Below, in pieces: positions 41,843 through 50,003 of a DNA stretch of 64,000 nucleotides. The stretch comes from Nocardia takedensis NBRC 100417. GTDB taxonomy: Bacteria; Actinomycetota; Actinomycetes; Mycobacteriales; Mycobacteriaceae. The DNA lies in contig NZ_BAGG01000061.1 of assembly GCF_000308695.1 (NCBI RefSeq), positions 62,001 to 126,000 of the forward strand, written 5' to 3'. Each line of letters begins with the position of its first letter. Positions within the stretch are counted from its first letter, which is position 1. A model generated the notes under the pieces. The model saw only the letters and a list, made by a program, of their open reading frames with translations, ran no database searches and was not told the DNA's origin. A program made the position numbers and the translations under genes.

Positions 41843-42303
41843 CGGCCACTCCTTTCCAGCCCCCGACTTTTAGTGTGTAACGCATTCACACTAACTGTCG
41901 AGTCGGCGGAACGGACCGAATCGGCGCGTTCTGTGAAATTCCGTGCCGGCTTCCGACGGGCACTTGTGATCGTTCACAGGTCGGGAATTCGCCATTCGCG
42001 GTGTGTGCCGATAAGACGCCCGGTATCCAGTTCCGGCGGTACCGGATAGTCGAGAGTATTGCGCGACAACGAAATCGATCGTCGGGCGGTGGGTCGTTGG
42101 CGTATTGCCGGCCGATTCGGCGACGGCTTTCTTTTGTGACGCGATAGTAACGGTGCGGTACCGGTAGTATCGCCTCGGCCGGAAATGGCCCCGGGAAGCC
42201 GGGGCTTGCCCGGCCCGCGCCGCGTCCTGAATGGTGGGCCAAGGGTCCGCCGAGATGCGCGGCGCGGCGGCAGGCGGTGACGGCGAACGATAGGGGCAGG
42301 CGG
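41843..42303. other. divergent promoter region, AT-richer
   Basis: About 460 bp lie between the PucR-type regulator and the HAD-like gene. It is noticeably richer in A and T than the coding DNA around it, and no gene is supported. The PucR-side end contains the inverted repeat at 41870-41894. Confidence 0.5.
41870..41894. promoter_or_regulatory. perfect inverted repeat in the PucR promoter
   Basis: TTAGTGTG (41870-41877) and CACACTAA (41887-41894) are exact inverted copies separated by nine bases, 28 bp upstream of the regulator's start codon. The size and position suit an operator for the regulator itself. Confidence 0.6.
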
Positions 42304-42780
42304 ATGCGACCGGCTCTGAGATGTCTTGTCTGGGAACTGGACAACACCCTGTGGGACGGCGTCGTCTTGGACGCCACCAGTACCGCGCCCAAACCGGAGG
42401 CCCTGCGCACCTTGCGCGCGCTGAGCGGTCGCGGGATCTGGCACGCGGTGGCCAGTCGCAGCGACCGCGACAAGACCCTCGACAAGCTCTACCGGCACGG
42501 CGTCTACGAGATGTTCTCGGCTCTTGAGATCGGCTGGGGCCCGAAATCCGCGTCCATCCTGCGCATCGCGCGCACGCTCGGGTTGAGCCTGGACGCCATC
42601 GCCTTCGTCGACGCCGAACCGGTCGAGCGCGCCGAGGTGGCGCGGGTGCTGCCCCGGGTGCGCTGCTTCGCCGCGCGCAATGTCGACGTCCTGCCGGTCC
42701 TGCCGGATTTCGCGACGGTGCCGCGCACCGGCCCCGACCCCACCCCGCCGCTCGGCTTCGCGCGCGTCCCCGCGTTCTGA
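42304..42780 (+). CDS. FkbH-like HAD-IIIC protein with altered catalytic residues
   Basis: This 158-residue HAD-superfamily IIIC protein is related to the N-terminal part of FkbH-type enzymes, which load glyceryl units on carrier proteins in polyketide and peptide pathways. The first motif is CLVWELDNTLWDG, where the family has WDLDNT: the nucleophile Asp is Glu here. The later IGWGPKS segment is intact, but the acidic motif reads AFVDAEPVERAEV where relatives have VDD. It may be catalytically weak or a binding protein. The start at 42304 has AGGGG seven bases upstream; an in-frame ATG at 42277 is less likely. Similar small HAD proteins often accompany NRPS/PKS genes. Confidence 0.75.
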   Translation: MRPALRCLVWELDNTLWDGVVLDATSTAPKPEALRTLRALSGRGIWHAVASRSDRDKTLDKLYRHGVYEMFSALEIGWGPKSASILRIARTLGLSLDAIAFVDAEPVERAEVARVLPRVRCFAARNVDVLPVLPDFATVPRTGPDPTPPLGFARVPAF

Positions 42781-42837
42781 CGGGCTGCCCTGGCAGCACC
42801 GAGTCCGCAACGCCCGCAGGGGCGGACGGTGTGCGTC

Positions 42838-43416
42838 TCAGCGCAGGAGCAGCAGGGCCGACTTCTCGATGCGGTCGGCGATCTCGGAGTAGGAGCCGTA
42901 GCCCATGCCCGCGCGCACCAGCGCGCCCGCGTAGAGCAGTTCCAGCGATTCGACGATGTCGGGATCGGGGTCCGGGCTCAGCGCGGTGATGATGCGTTGG
43001 CGGATCTCCGCGCCGATCCGCAGGCGCAGGTGTTCGACGTCGGCGTCGCGGCCGAGCAGCGCGCTGGTGACCGCGCCGGACAGTTCCTGTTCGTCGGCGA
43101 CGAGCAGGGCGATGGCGCGCAGTTCGGCGACCACCCGCACGACCGGGTCCGGGTCGTCGACGACGGGGGAGGGGGAGGCGCTGAGCCGCCGCCAGAAGAT
43201 CTCGGCGACGAGATGTTCCTTGGAGGAGAAGTAGGTGTAGGCCGTCGCCGTACCCACTCCGGCGGCGGCCGCCACCAGACGAATCGTCATGCCCGCGAAG
43301 CCCTCGCGGGCCAGGACCTCCACCGCCGCGCGCGTGAGTTTGTCGACGGTGTCGGCCTGCTTACCGCTCAGGCGGCGGCGCGTGGCCTCGAGGTTGACGG
43401 AGTCGGCGTCGGACAT
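42838..43416 (-). CDS. TetR-family transcriptional regulator
   Basis: This 192-residue TetR regulator has an HTH at about residues 25-70 (DKLTRAAVEVLAREGFAGMT, VAAAAGVGTATAYTYFSSKEHL). The C-terminal domain is helical. Its start codon sits inside the perfect inverted repeat CGGACA-TG-TGTCCG (43410-43423). Two close relatives of this repeat lie in the divergent promoter at 45092-45329, so it probably regulates itself, the dehydrogenase pair 43473-45091 and the SDR at 45330. The inducer is unknown. Confidence 0.85.
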   Translation of the reverse strand: MSDADSVNLEATRRRLSGKQADTVDKLTRAAVEVLAREGFAGMTIRLVAAAAGVGTATAYTYFSSKEHLVAEIFWRRLSASPSPVVDDPDPVVRVVAELRAIALLVADEQELSGAVTSALLGRDADVEHLRLRIGAEIRQRIITALSPDPDPDIVESLELLYAGALVRAGMGYGSYSEIADRIEKSALLLLR

Positions 43417-43423
43417 GTGTCCG
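43410..43423. promoter_or_regulatory. TetR operator, site 1
   Basis: CGGACA-TG-TGTCCG is a perfect 6+2+6 inverted repeat overlapping the ATG of the TetR gene. Its core recurs at 45171-45184 and 45281-45298. Confidence 0.65.
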
Positions 43424-43472
43424 CATCCTACCGGGCGCGGACACGCCCGTCGGACAGGTACCGACCGGGATG

Positions 43473-44345
43473 TCAGTCCTGGGCGCGCGCGATCGTTCCC
43501 GGTCCGACGCCGAGACCGTCACCCAGACCGGTCAGCGCGAGGGCGGCCAGCGGCAGGGCGACGTCGAGGCGTTCGCCGAGACCCAAGGCCAGCGACAGAT
43601 CCTTCTCGCCCAGATCGCGGACGTGACCGAAGATCGACTGCCAGAAGTCGCCGTCCGCGATGGGCGCGGTGCTCTCGCGCAGCATGATCGCGCCCGCGCC
43701 GCCGGTGATCGCGTCGGAGTGGCGCACCACCTTGCCGAGCGCGGTGATGTCCAGACCCGACGCCTCGGCGAGTCGCGACGCCTCGGTGGCCGCGGTGAAG
43801 GCGACGAAGTGCAGCAGGTTGCGCGCCAACTTCATCCGCGTCCCCGCACCCACCGGCCCGGCGTGCACGATCAGGTCGGCGAAGGCCGCGAACGGCGCTT
43901 CGATGCGCCGGAACGCCGCTTCGGTGCCGCCGACCATGACCGCGAGCCCGCCGCGTTTGGCGCCCTGCGCCCCGCCGCTGACGGGCGCGTCGACGAATTC
44001 CACCTCGTGTCCGGCGCACAGCTTCGCCAGTTCTTGGGCGGTGGTGTCGGCGATGGTGGAGTGCACCGCGACGACCGTGCCGGGTTTCGCCGCGCGCAGG
44101 ATGCCGTCGGGGCCGTCGACCACCGCGCGCACCTGCGCGTCGTCGACCACCGCGATGCTGATGACATCGGAGCGCTCGGCCACCGCGGCGGCCGTGTCGG
44201 CCGAATCCGCGCCCGCCTCGGTGTATTTCGCGACGATCTCGGGCCGCATATCGCAGACGGTGAGCCCGCCCGCGCGGCCGACGAGTCGGTCGGCCATCGG
44301 CGCGCCCATGTTGCCCAGGCCGATGAAGCCCACGCGGTCGGTCAT
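43473..44345 (-). CDS. beta-hydroxyacid dehydrogenase (HIBADH family)
   Basis: This 290-residue NAD(P)-dependent oxidoreductase of the 3-hydroxyisobutyrate/6-phosphogluconate dehydrogenase family has a nucleotide-binding loop GFIGLGNMG at residues 6-14. The substrate-binding signature is DAPVSGGAQGAK at 119-130, and the likely catalytic lysine is K172 in GAGTRMKLARN. It should oxidise a short beta-hydroxy acid. Its ATG overlaps the SDR stop by four bases, so the two dehydrogenases are co-translated and may act in sequence on one substrate. Confidence 0.88.
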   Translation of the reverse strand: MTDRVGFIGLGNMGAPMADRLVGRAGGLTVCDMRPEIVAKYTEAGADSADTAAAVAERSDVISIAVVDDAQVRAVVDGPDGILRAAKPGTVVAVHSTIADTTAQELAKLCAGHEVEFVDAPVSGGAQGAKRGGLAVMVGGTEAAFRRIEAPFAAFADLIVHAGPVGAGTRMKLARNLLHFVAFTAATEASRLAEASGLDITALGKVVRHSDAITGGAGAIMLRESTAPIADGDFWQSIFGHVRDLGEKDLSLALGLGERLDVALPLAALALTGLGDGLGVGPGTIARAQD

Positions 44346-45091
44346 GACCGGAACACCTGCCCGCCGTCGATGTTGAAGATCTGGCCGGTGACCCAGCTCG
44401 CGTCGTCGGAGAGCAGATACAGGCACGCGCCGACCAGATCCTGCGGTGTGCCCATGCGCTTGAGCGGCAGGCGCTGGACCATGTCGGAGACGATCTCGTC
44501 GGGTGTGACCGCCTTGGTGGCGTCGGTGTCGATGGGGCCGGGCGCGATGGCGTTGATCCGGATGTTGTTGCCGCCCAACTCGAATGCCAACTGCTGGGTG
44601 AGACCGTTGACGCCGACCTTGGCCAGTCCGTAGAAGCTGGAGTAGGTCCAGGCCGCGGTGGAGGACTGGTTGACGATCGAACCGCCCTTCTTGCGCATGT
44701 GCGGCCACACCGCGCGGGTGACGTTCAGCGCGCCGTCCATGTTGACGCTCATGAATTTCTTGTAGTAGTCCCACGGTACGGTGAGCAGCAGGTTGAGTTT
44801 CATGTCGCCGTAGATGGCGGCGTTGTTGACCACGTGGTCGATGCCGCCGAATTCGGCGACGGTGAATTCGGCCAGCGCGGTCGCGGAGTCCGGGTCGGCG
44901 ACGTCGACCGAGCCGAATACGGCGTTGCCGCCCGCCGCGACGATCTCGTCGGCGACCGTCTTGCCGCGTTCGGCGTTGAGGTCGGCGACCACGACGTTCG
45001 CGCCCTCGGCGGCCAGCGCTCGCGCGTACGCCGCGCCGATGCCCTGGGCGGCGCCGGTGACGATGGCGGATCTTCCCGCGAAACGGGTCAT
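44342..45091 (-). CDS. short-chain dehydrogenase/reductase
   Basis: This classical SDR of 249 residues has the cofactor loop TGAAQGIG (12-19), VADLN at the second strand suggesting NAD preference, NNAA (89-92), the catalytic Ser in NQSSTAAW (about 143) and Tyr154/Lys158 in YGLAK. C-terminal NIDGGQ is typical. It is the first gene of a two-gene unit with the HIBADH-family enzyme. The promoter lies in the 45092-45329 region together with operator-like repeats. Substrate is unknown. Confidence 0.88.
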   Translation of the reverse strand: MTRFAGRSAIVTGAAQGIGAAYARALAAEGANVVVADLNAERGKTVADEIVAAGGNAVFGSVDVADPDSATALAEFTVAEFGGIDHVVNNAAIYGDMKLNLLLTVPWDYYKKFMSVNMDGALNVTRAVWPHMRKKGGSIVNQSSTAAWTYSSFYGLAKVGVNGLTQQLAFELGGNNIRINAIAPGPIDTDATKAVTPDEIVSDMVQRLPLKRMGTPQDLVGACLYLLSDDASWVTGQIFNIDGGQVFRS

Positions 45092-45170
45092 GGGTCGTGC
45101 TCCTCTGCGGTGGGTGCGTGGTCGGGATGCGACGTGGTCGGCGAGCTGCCCACGTGAATGGCAACCTGTC

Positions 45171-45184
45171 TGGACACGTGTACG
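45171..45184. promoter_or_regulatory. TetR operator-like site 2
   Basis: TGGACA-CG-TGTACG resembles the perfect palindrome at the TetR start (CGGACA-TG-TGTCCG). It lies 80 bp upstream of the reverse-strand SDR. It is preceded by TGTC, giving TGTCTGGACA, which is repeated in opposite orientation in site 3. Confidence 0.5.
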
Positions 45185-45280
45185 GAAATATAGGCCCGGA
45201 CCGTGCCGAGGCGCAAGAACGCGTTTCGGAACCGCCGGTCACCGGCGGGAATCATTGTCGCGACCCGGCGCTGCTGGTAC

Positions 45281-45298
45281 TGTCCAGACACATGTCCA
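45281..45298. promoter_or_regulatory. TetR operator-like site 3
   Basis: On the reverse strand this reads TGGACATGTGTCTGGACA, combining a TGGACA-TG-TGTCTG palindrome with another TGTCTGGACA. It lies about 30 bp upstream of the forward SDR start at 45330 and may overlap that promoter. Confidence 0.5.
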
Positions 45299-45329
45299 GC
45301 ATGCTGTCTTTGCGGGGAGGGGTGCGGTA

Positions 45330-46118
45330 GTGCCCCGCTTCGCCCCCAATCCCGACCGCCGCGTCACCGTCGTCGCGGGCGCGTCCTCCGGCATCGGCGC
45401 GGCCACCGCGTCGGCACTGGCCGCACTCGGCCACCCCGTCGCCCTCGGCGCGCGCCGCACCGAGAAATGCGAGGAAGTCGCCGACCGCATTCGCGCGGCG
45501 GGCGGGACCGCCTTCGTGCATTTCCTCGACGTCGCCGAGACCGACTCGGTCGACGACTTCGTCACCGCGACCGAGAAAGAACTCGGGCCCGTGGAGATCC
45601 TGGTCTCCGGCGCGGGCGATATCGAATTCGGTCTGGTGCACGAGATGACGCCGGACCGATTCCTGGCCCAGGTCGGCGTGCACCTGGCGGGCGCGCACCG
45701 GTTGGCCCATCGCGTGCTGCCCGGCATGATCGAGCGACAGCGCGGAGATTTCGTGCTGATCAGTTCCGACTGCGCCGACCATCCGCGCCCGCGCTCGGGC
45801 GCCTACAGCGCGGCCAAGGCGGGTCTCGAGGCGATGGCCGAGCAGTTGCGAATGGAGTTGGAGGGCACCGGGGTTCGGGCGTCACTGGTGCGCCCCGGTC
45901 CGACGCTGACCGGCATGGGCATGAACTCCACGCCCGAGATCGTCGGCCCGGTGCTCGAGGACTGGAAGAACTGGGGCTTCGCCCGCCACCCGTACATGCT
46001 GCGCCCGGACGATCTGGCCGCGGCGGCGGTCGCCGTGGTCGGCGCGCCGCGCGGTGTCCACCTGGTCCTCGTCGAGGTCCAACCGGAAGCGCCGATTCGG
46101 CCCCGGGGTGCGGGCTGA
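45330..46118 (+). CDS. short-chain dehydrogenase/reductase, divergent
   Basis: This 262-residue SDR has GASSGIG at 17-23, GARR at the second strand (favouring NADP), SGAG in place of NNAG near residue 103, Ser145-Ser146 and Tyr159/Lys163 in YSAAK. The GTG start at 45330 has GGAGGGG seven bases upstream. It is transcribed away from the SDR/HIBADH pair. The shared operator-like repeats suggest that all three enzymes respond to the same TetR and may work in one catabolic route. Confidence 0.85.
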   Translation: MPRFAPNPDRRVTVVAGASSGIGAATASALAALGHPVALGARRTEKCEEVADRIRAAGGTAFVHFLDVAETDSVDDFVTATEKELGPVEILVSGAGDIEFGLVHEMTPDRFLAQVGVHLAGAHRLAHRVLPGMIERQRGDFVLISSDCADHPRPRSGAYSAAKAGLEAMAEQLRMELEGTGVRASLVRPGPTLTGMGMNSTPEIVGPVLEDWKNWGFARHPYMLRPDDLAAAAVAVVGAPRGVHLVLVEVQPEAPIRPRGAG

Positions 46119-46147
46119 GTCCGCGCTCGAACAGGTGAGACGCGCGG

Positions 46148-46810
46148 TCAGCGGGTGTCGGTGCGTCCGCCGCGCGATGACTTCCCGCGGTGGGTCGCCG
46201 CGCGCGGGGCCGGGGGCGAGGCGACGATGCCGCGCGTCATCAGCGGCACGATGGCCGTGCGGACGAACGCGCGCGCGGCCTCGTCGTCGCCGAAATCGAC
46301 ACCGGCCGAGGGCGTGAGCATGAGCGAATGGGCGAACCGTGCGACGATCTCGGCCACCGGTCGCGGGTCGTAGCGGTCGATCGCGCCGCTGTCCTGGGCG
46401 GCCTCCAACACGCTGACGATGTAGGAGATGCCCTGGGAGACCAGTTCTTCGCCGCGCACGGTGTAGAACTCGAGCGCCTCGTCGGGTGCGACGGCGAGCA
46501 TCTGGGTGACCAGCGGGTGGGTGCGGGTCAGGCGCAGCACGTAGAGGACGGTCGCCTCGATCTGCGCTTCGATTCCGGTGGTGGTCGCCACGATCGTGGT
46601 GGCCTCGGCCAGTATTCGCTGGATCTCCCGATTCAGGACCGTCTCGATCAGATTGTCCTTACCGGAGAATCGGCGGTAGATCGTGACCCGGTTGATGCCG
46701 GATCGGCGGGCGATATCATCGAGACTGCTGCGTCGGATTCCCACTTGCAGAATGCGTTGCAGCGCAGCGTCGAGGATCTTCTCGTCGAGTTCGTCATGCG
46801 CTCGCGCCAT
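46148..46810 (-). CDS. TetR-family transcriptional regulator
   Basis: This 220-residue regulator has a clear TetR HTH near the N-terminus (LDAALQRILQVGIRRSSLD, DIARRSGINRVTIYRRFSGK). The C-terminal domain contains HPLVTQMLAVAPDEALEFYT and a basic tail. The start could be 46810 (MARAHDE) or 46837 (MKQSLYV); neither has a good ribosome-binding site. It is downstream of the ChoD-like gene but separated from it by a strong terminator, so it has its own promoter, near which ACAG-TCT-CTGT (about 46821-46833, read on the reverse strand) is a weak palindrome. Confidence 0.82.
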   Translation of the reverse strand: MARAHDELDEKILDAALQRILQVGIRRSSLDDIARRSGINRVTIYRRFSGKDNLIETVLNREIQRILAEATTIVATTTGIEAQIEATVLYVLRLTRTHPLVTQMLAVAPDEALEFYTVRGEELVSQGISYIVSVLEAAQDSGAIDRYDPRPVAEIVARFAHSLMLTPSAGVDFGDDEAARAFVRTAIVPLMTRGIVASPPAPRAATHRGKSSRGGRTDTR

Positions 46811-46901
46811 GAATCGAACATACAGAGACTGTTTCATTGGGTCAAAAAGTCCCGAACAATCTCCGCGCTTCGTTATCGCATCGTTTCCGGCCTTCCGAAA
46901 A

Positions 46902-46942
46902 CACCGCGGCGCACTCCCGGTCGTGCGGAGTGCGCCGCGGTG
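46902..46942 (-). terminator. strong terminator after the ChoD-like gene
   Basis: CACCGCGGCGCACTCC (46902-46917) and GGAGTGCGCCGCGGTG (46927-46942) form a perfect 16-bp stem with a 9-base loop. Read on the reverse strand it is followed by TTTTC. It lies just past the ChoD-like stop and separates it from the TetR gene. Confidence 0.85.
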
Positions 46943-46989
46943 GCGTACGGCGGTCGCCAAACCCGATGCGGGCGCGGCGAACCGGAGGA

Positions 46990-48714
46990 TCAGGCCGTGC
47001 TGGCGTCGCTCGCGCGGATCTCCACGATCGGCAGCGACAGCGCGGCGGGGGAGTGCGCGGGCACGACCGGCGCGGCGGGCGCCACCGGCGAGATGCGCTG
47101 GTATCCGGCCTCCTGCGGCGGCCGGGTGTCGCGCTCGCCCTTGTTCGGCCAGTACGCGGCCGCCCGCTCGGCCTGCGCGGTGATGGTCAGCGAGGGATTG
47201 ACGCCCAGGTTCGCCGAAACCGCCGCCCCGTCGACCACGCTGAGCGTCGGATAGCCGAACACCCGGTGGTAGGGGTCGATCACACCGTGCTCGGCGTCCG
47301 CGCCGATCGCCGCCCCGCCCAGGAAGTGCGCGGTCAACGGGATGTTGAAGATCTCGCCCCAACTGCCGCCCGCGATGCCGCCGATCCGGTCGGCCACCTT
47401 GCGGGTGACCTCGTTGCCCACCGGGATCCAGGTCGGATTCGGTTCGCCGTGACCTTGTCGGCTGGTCAGGCGACGCCCGAACACCCGCCGCTTGGTGTAG
47501 GTGGTGATGGAGTTGTCCAAGTTCTGCATCACCAGCGAGATGATGGTGCGCTCGCTCCAATTCCTGGTGCTCAGGAAGCTGACCAGGTTCAGCGGGTGAC
47601 GCAGCACCAGCAGCAGGAAGCGCAGCCAGCGCGGAATCCGGCCGCCGCCGTCGACCATGAGCGTCTGCAACAGGCCCATCGCGTTGGAGCCCTTGCCGTA
47701 GCGCACGGGTTCGATGTGGGTGTCCGGGGTCGGGTGAATCGAGGAGGTGATCGCGACGCCCTTGGTGAAATCGACGCCGGGGGTGACCTTCTTGGTGGCC
47801 GCGCCGACGATCGACTCCGAATTGGTGCGGGTCAGCACGCCCAGTCGATCCGACAGTTTCGGCAGCGCGCCCTGATCGCGCATCCGGAACAACAGTTTCT
47901 GGGTGCCGAGCGTGCCCGCCGCCAGCACCACGTGGCCCGCGGTGTAGGTGCGCGGCTTCTTGCGCACGACCGACCCCGTGCGCACGGTCGAAACATCCCA
48001 GGCGCCGTCCGGCAGCGGCCGCAGACCCGTCGCGGTGGTCATCGGAATCACCTGCGCCCCGGCCTTTTCGGCGAGGTAGAGATAATTCTTGACCAACGTG
48101 TTCTTCGCGCCGTACTTGCAGCCCACCATGCAGTCGCCGCATTCCACGCATCCGGTGCGCTCGGGCCCGACGCCGCCGAAGTACGGATCGGGCACCGTCT
48201 CGCCCGGTTCACCGAAGAACACCCCGACCGGCGTCTGGACGAAGGTGTCGCCGACGCCCATGTCGTCGGCCACCTTCTTGAAGACCTCGTCGGCCGGGGT
48301 CATGTGCGGGTTGCGCACCACACCCAGCATCTTGGTGGCCTGGTCGTAGTACGGGGTGAGCTCCTCGCGCCAATCGGTGATCTCACGCCACTGCGGGTCG
48401 CGGAAGAACGGCTCCGGCGGCACATACAGCGTGTTCGCGTAGTTCAACGATCCGCCGCCGACGCCCGCGCCGCCCAGGATCAGCACATCGCGCAACAGGT
48501 GGATGCGCTGGATTCCGTAACACCCCAGCGCGGGCGCCCATAGGAACTTGCGCAGATCCCAACTGGTGCGCGGCAATTCGTCGTCGGCGAAGCGCTGCCC
48601 GGCCTCCAGGATCCCGACCCGGTACCCCTTCTCCACCAAGCGCAGCGCGGTGACGCTGCCGCCGAACCCGGATCCGACGATCAGCACGTCGAAATCCGTC
48701 GTCCGCTGGTCCAT
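46990..48714 (-). CDS. choD: GMC oxidoreductase, ChoD-like cholesterol oxidase family
   Basis: This 574-residue FAD-dependent GMC oxidoreductase closely resembles mycobacterial ChoD. The N-terminal dinucleotide-binding motif is VLIVGSGFGGSVTALRL. The segment ILGGAGVGGGSLNYANTLY binds FAD, and a cysteine-rich stretch GCVECGDCMVGCKYGAKNTL lies near residue 190. The C-terminal part has HFLGGAAIGA, DGAAVSANLGVNPSLTI. The family oxidises sterols or other alcohols to ketones; sterol specificity is inferred from similarity, not shown. Start at 48714. It is monocistronic, with a terminator after it. Confidence 0.85.
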   Translation of the reverse strand: MDQRTTDFDVLIVGSGFGGSVTALRLVEKGYRVGILEAGQRFADDELPRTSWDLRKFLWAPALGCYGIQRIHLLRDVLILGGAGVGGGSLNYANTLYVPPEPFFRDPQWREITDWREELTPYYDQATKMLGVVRNPHMTPADEVFKKVADDMGVGDTFVQTPVGVFFGEPGETVPDPYFGGVGPERTGCVECGDCMVGCKYGAKNTLVKNYLYLAEKAGAQVIPMTTATGLRPLPDGAWDVSTVRTGSVVRKKPRTYTAGHVVLAAGTLGTQKLLFRMRDQGALPKLSDRLGVLTRTNSESIVGAATKKVTPGVDFTKGVAITSSIHPTPDTHIEPVRYGKGSNAMGLLQTLMVDGGGRIPRWLRFLLLVLRHPLNLVSFLSTRNWSERTIISLVMQNLDNSITTYTKRRVFGRRLTSRQGHGEPNPTWIPVGNEVTRKVADRIGGIAGGSWGEIFNIPLTAHFLGGAAIGADAEHGVIDPYHRVFGYPTLSVVDGAAVSANLGVNPSLTITAQAERAAAYWPNKGERDTRPPQEAGYQRISPVAPAAPVVPAHSPAALSLPIVEIRASDASTA

Positions 48715-48895
48715 GGGCGCTCCTCACGTTCTGTTCTGCGCGTGACCTGGGTAACACTACTCCCCGGTAGCTTAGCCGGACCCGATCGGATAACTGTCAC
48801 CGGCCGTCACCAACACTAGTCGAGAGCGCTGCTCGCCCGAGGTGGCATCGCTCGCTTCCGTGCGCCCTCACGAAAGCGGTGATCCTTACTCGGTG

Positions 48896-50003
48896 TCACG
48901 CGGTCGCCAACAGATCCACCAGGGCGACCGCCTCGGGCAGCGTCCACGTCGCGGCTTCGTCGGCGAGTAGCCGTTCCCACGACGGCGCTCCGGCCTCGGC
49001 GCGGGCCGAGGCGTCGGCGCGGACCTTCACCGCGAGCATGCCGATCCGCAGGAGGACCGGGACGTCGAGATGGCGGGCGGCGACCACGGCCTCACCGGCG
49101 GCGGCCGCCGCCGCGGTCTTCGACAGACTGATGGCCCCGGCCGCGGCGTGCGCGGCGAGCAGCATCTCGGTGTGCTTGGCCGCCGCCGCGGTCGTCAGGC
49201 GCGCGGTGCCACGTGAGCGGTAGGCCGCGAGATGGGTGTGGGTGCGGACCACGACCTCGGTGGCGAGCATCCCCAGTCCCGGGGTCAACAGTCCGGAGCG
49301 AAGATTCAAGCCGTCGCCGGAGTTCGTCCCGGCGTAGGCGTCGTTGGCGAATTCGCGCAGTTCGGGGTTCGGCATCTCGCACAGCAGTGTCCAGCCCGGC
49401 AACGGCAGGCTCATCGTCGTGACGAAATCGGCGGCCCAGTGTTTGAGCAGCAGCGCCACCGCGTGGTGCGGGTCGGGCGCTGCCGCGAACGGCAGACCGG
49501 AGCGGGTCCGCGTCACCTGTTCGAGCACTCGCTGTCCGTCGTCCCACCAGGAGCCCTCGAAGGTTCCGGTGCGGATCTGGCCGAGGGCGGCGAAGAATCT
49601 GCCGATATCGTGGCCGGCGGAGCGGACGCGATGTGCGGGACCGCCGAACCGCGGTCCGGTGTGATCGATGGGCAGGCGGGCGGTTTCGCGCTCCAATCGG
49701 CGTAGCAAGTCGGTTTTCTTCAACAGGGACAAGCCGTGGAGCACAGCGGAGTCCACCTGGTTGTCGTAGAGGTTTCCGAGCGCGCCGATGAGCCCCGAGA
49801 GTCCGACCACGACCAGATCGCCGCCGTCCCAAGGAAGACGTTGCGCTGCTCGCCAGCTGGGGGACGACACGGTGGTCCGGCTCGTCCGACAGCGCCGACG
49901 CGGCGATGGCCTCGATGGCGTCGAGGTCACGGACGAGGAAGTCCAGATTGTCGACGTAGTCGTCATCGATCGGGGAAGTCCGGTCGTCGCCGCCGACGCT
50001 CAC
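48896..50003 (-). pseudogene. frameshifted gene of unknown function (second of pair)
   Basis: The coding sequence starts at GTG 50003 (MSVGGDDRTSPIDDDYVDNL), overlapping the preceding stop, and runs in one frame to DEPDHRVVPQLAS. It then continues in the +1 frame from about WDGGDLVVVGLSGLIGALGNLYDN to a stop at 48896. Together they would form one protein of roughly 365 residues, and neither part makes sense alone. The switch lies at about 49815-49860, so one nucleotide is extra or two are missing. The C-terminal half is Ala-rich and helical. Family not recognised. It may be a true pseudogene or an assembly error. Confidence 0.65.

Noticed and set aside
46837..48543. Forward open frame of 568 codons opposite the ChoD-like gene
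   Set aside because: It is antisense to a clear GMC oxidoreductase, His/Arg/Gly-rich, and crosses a strong terminator.
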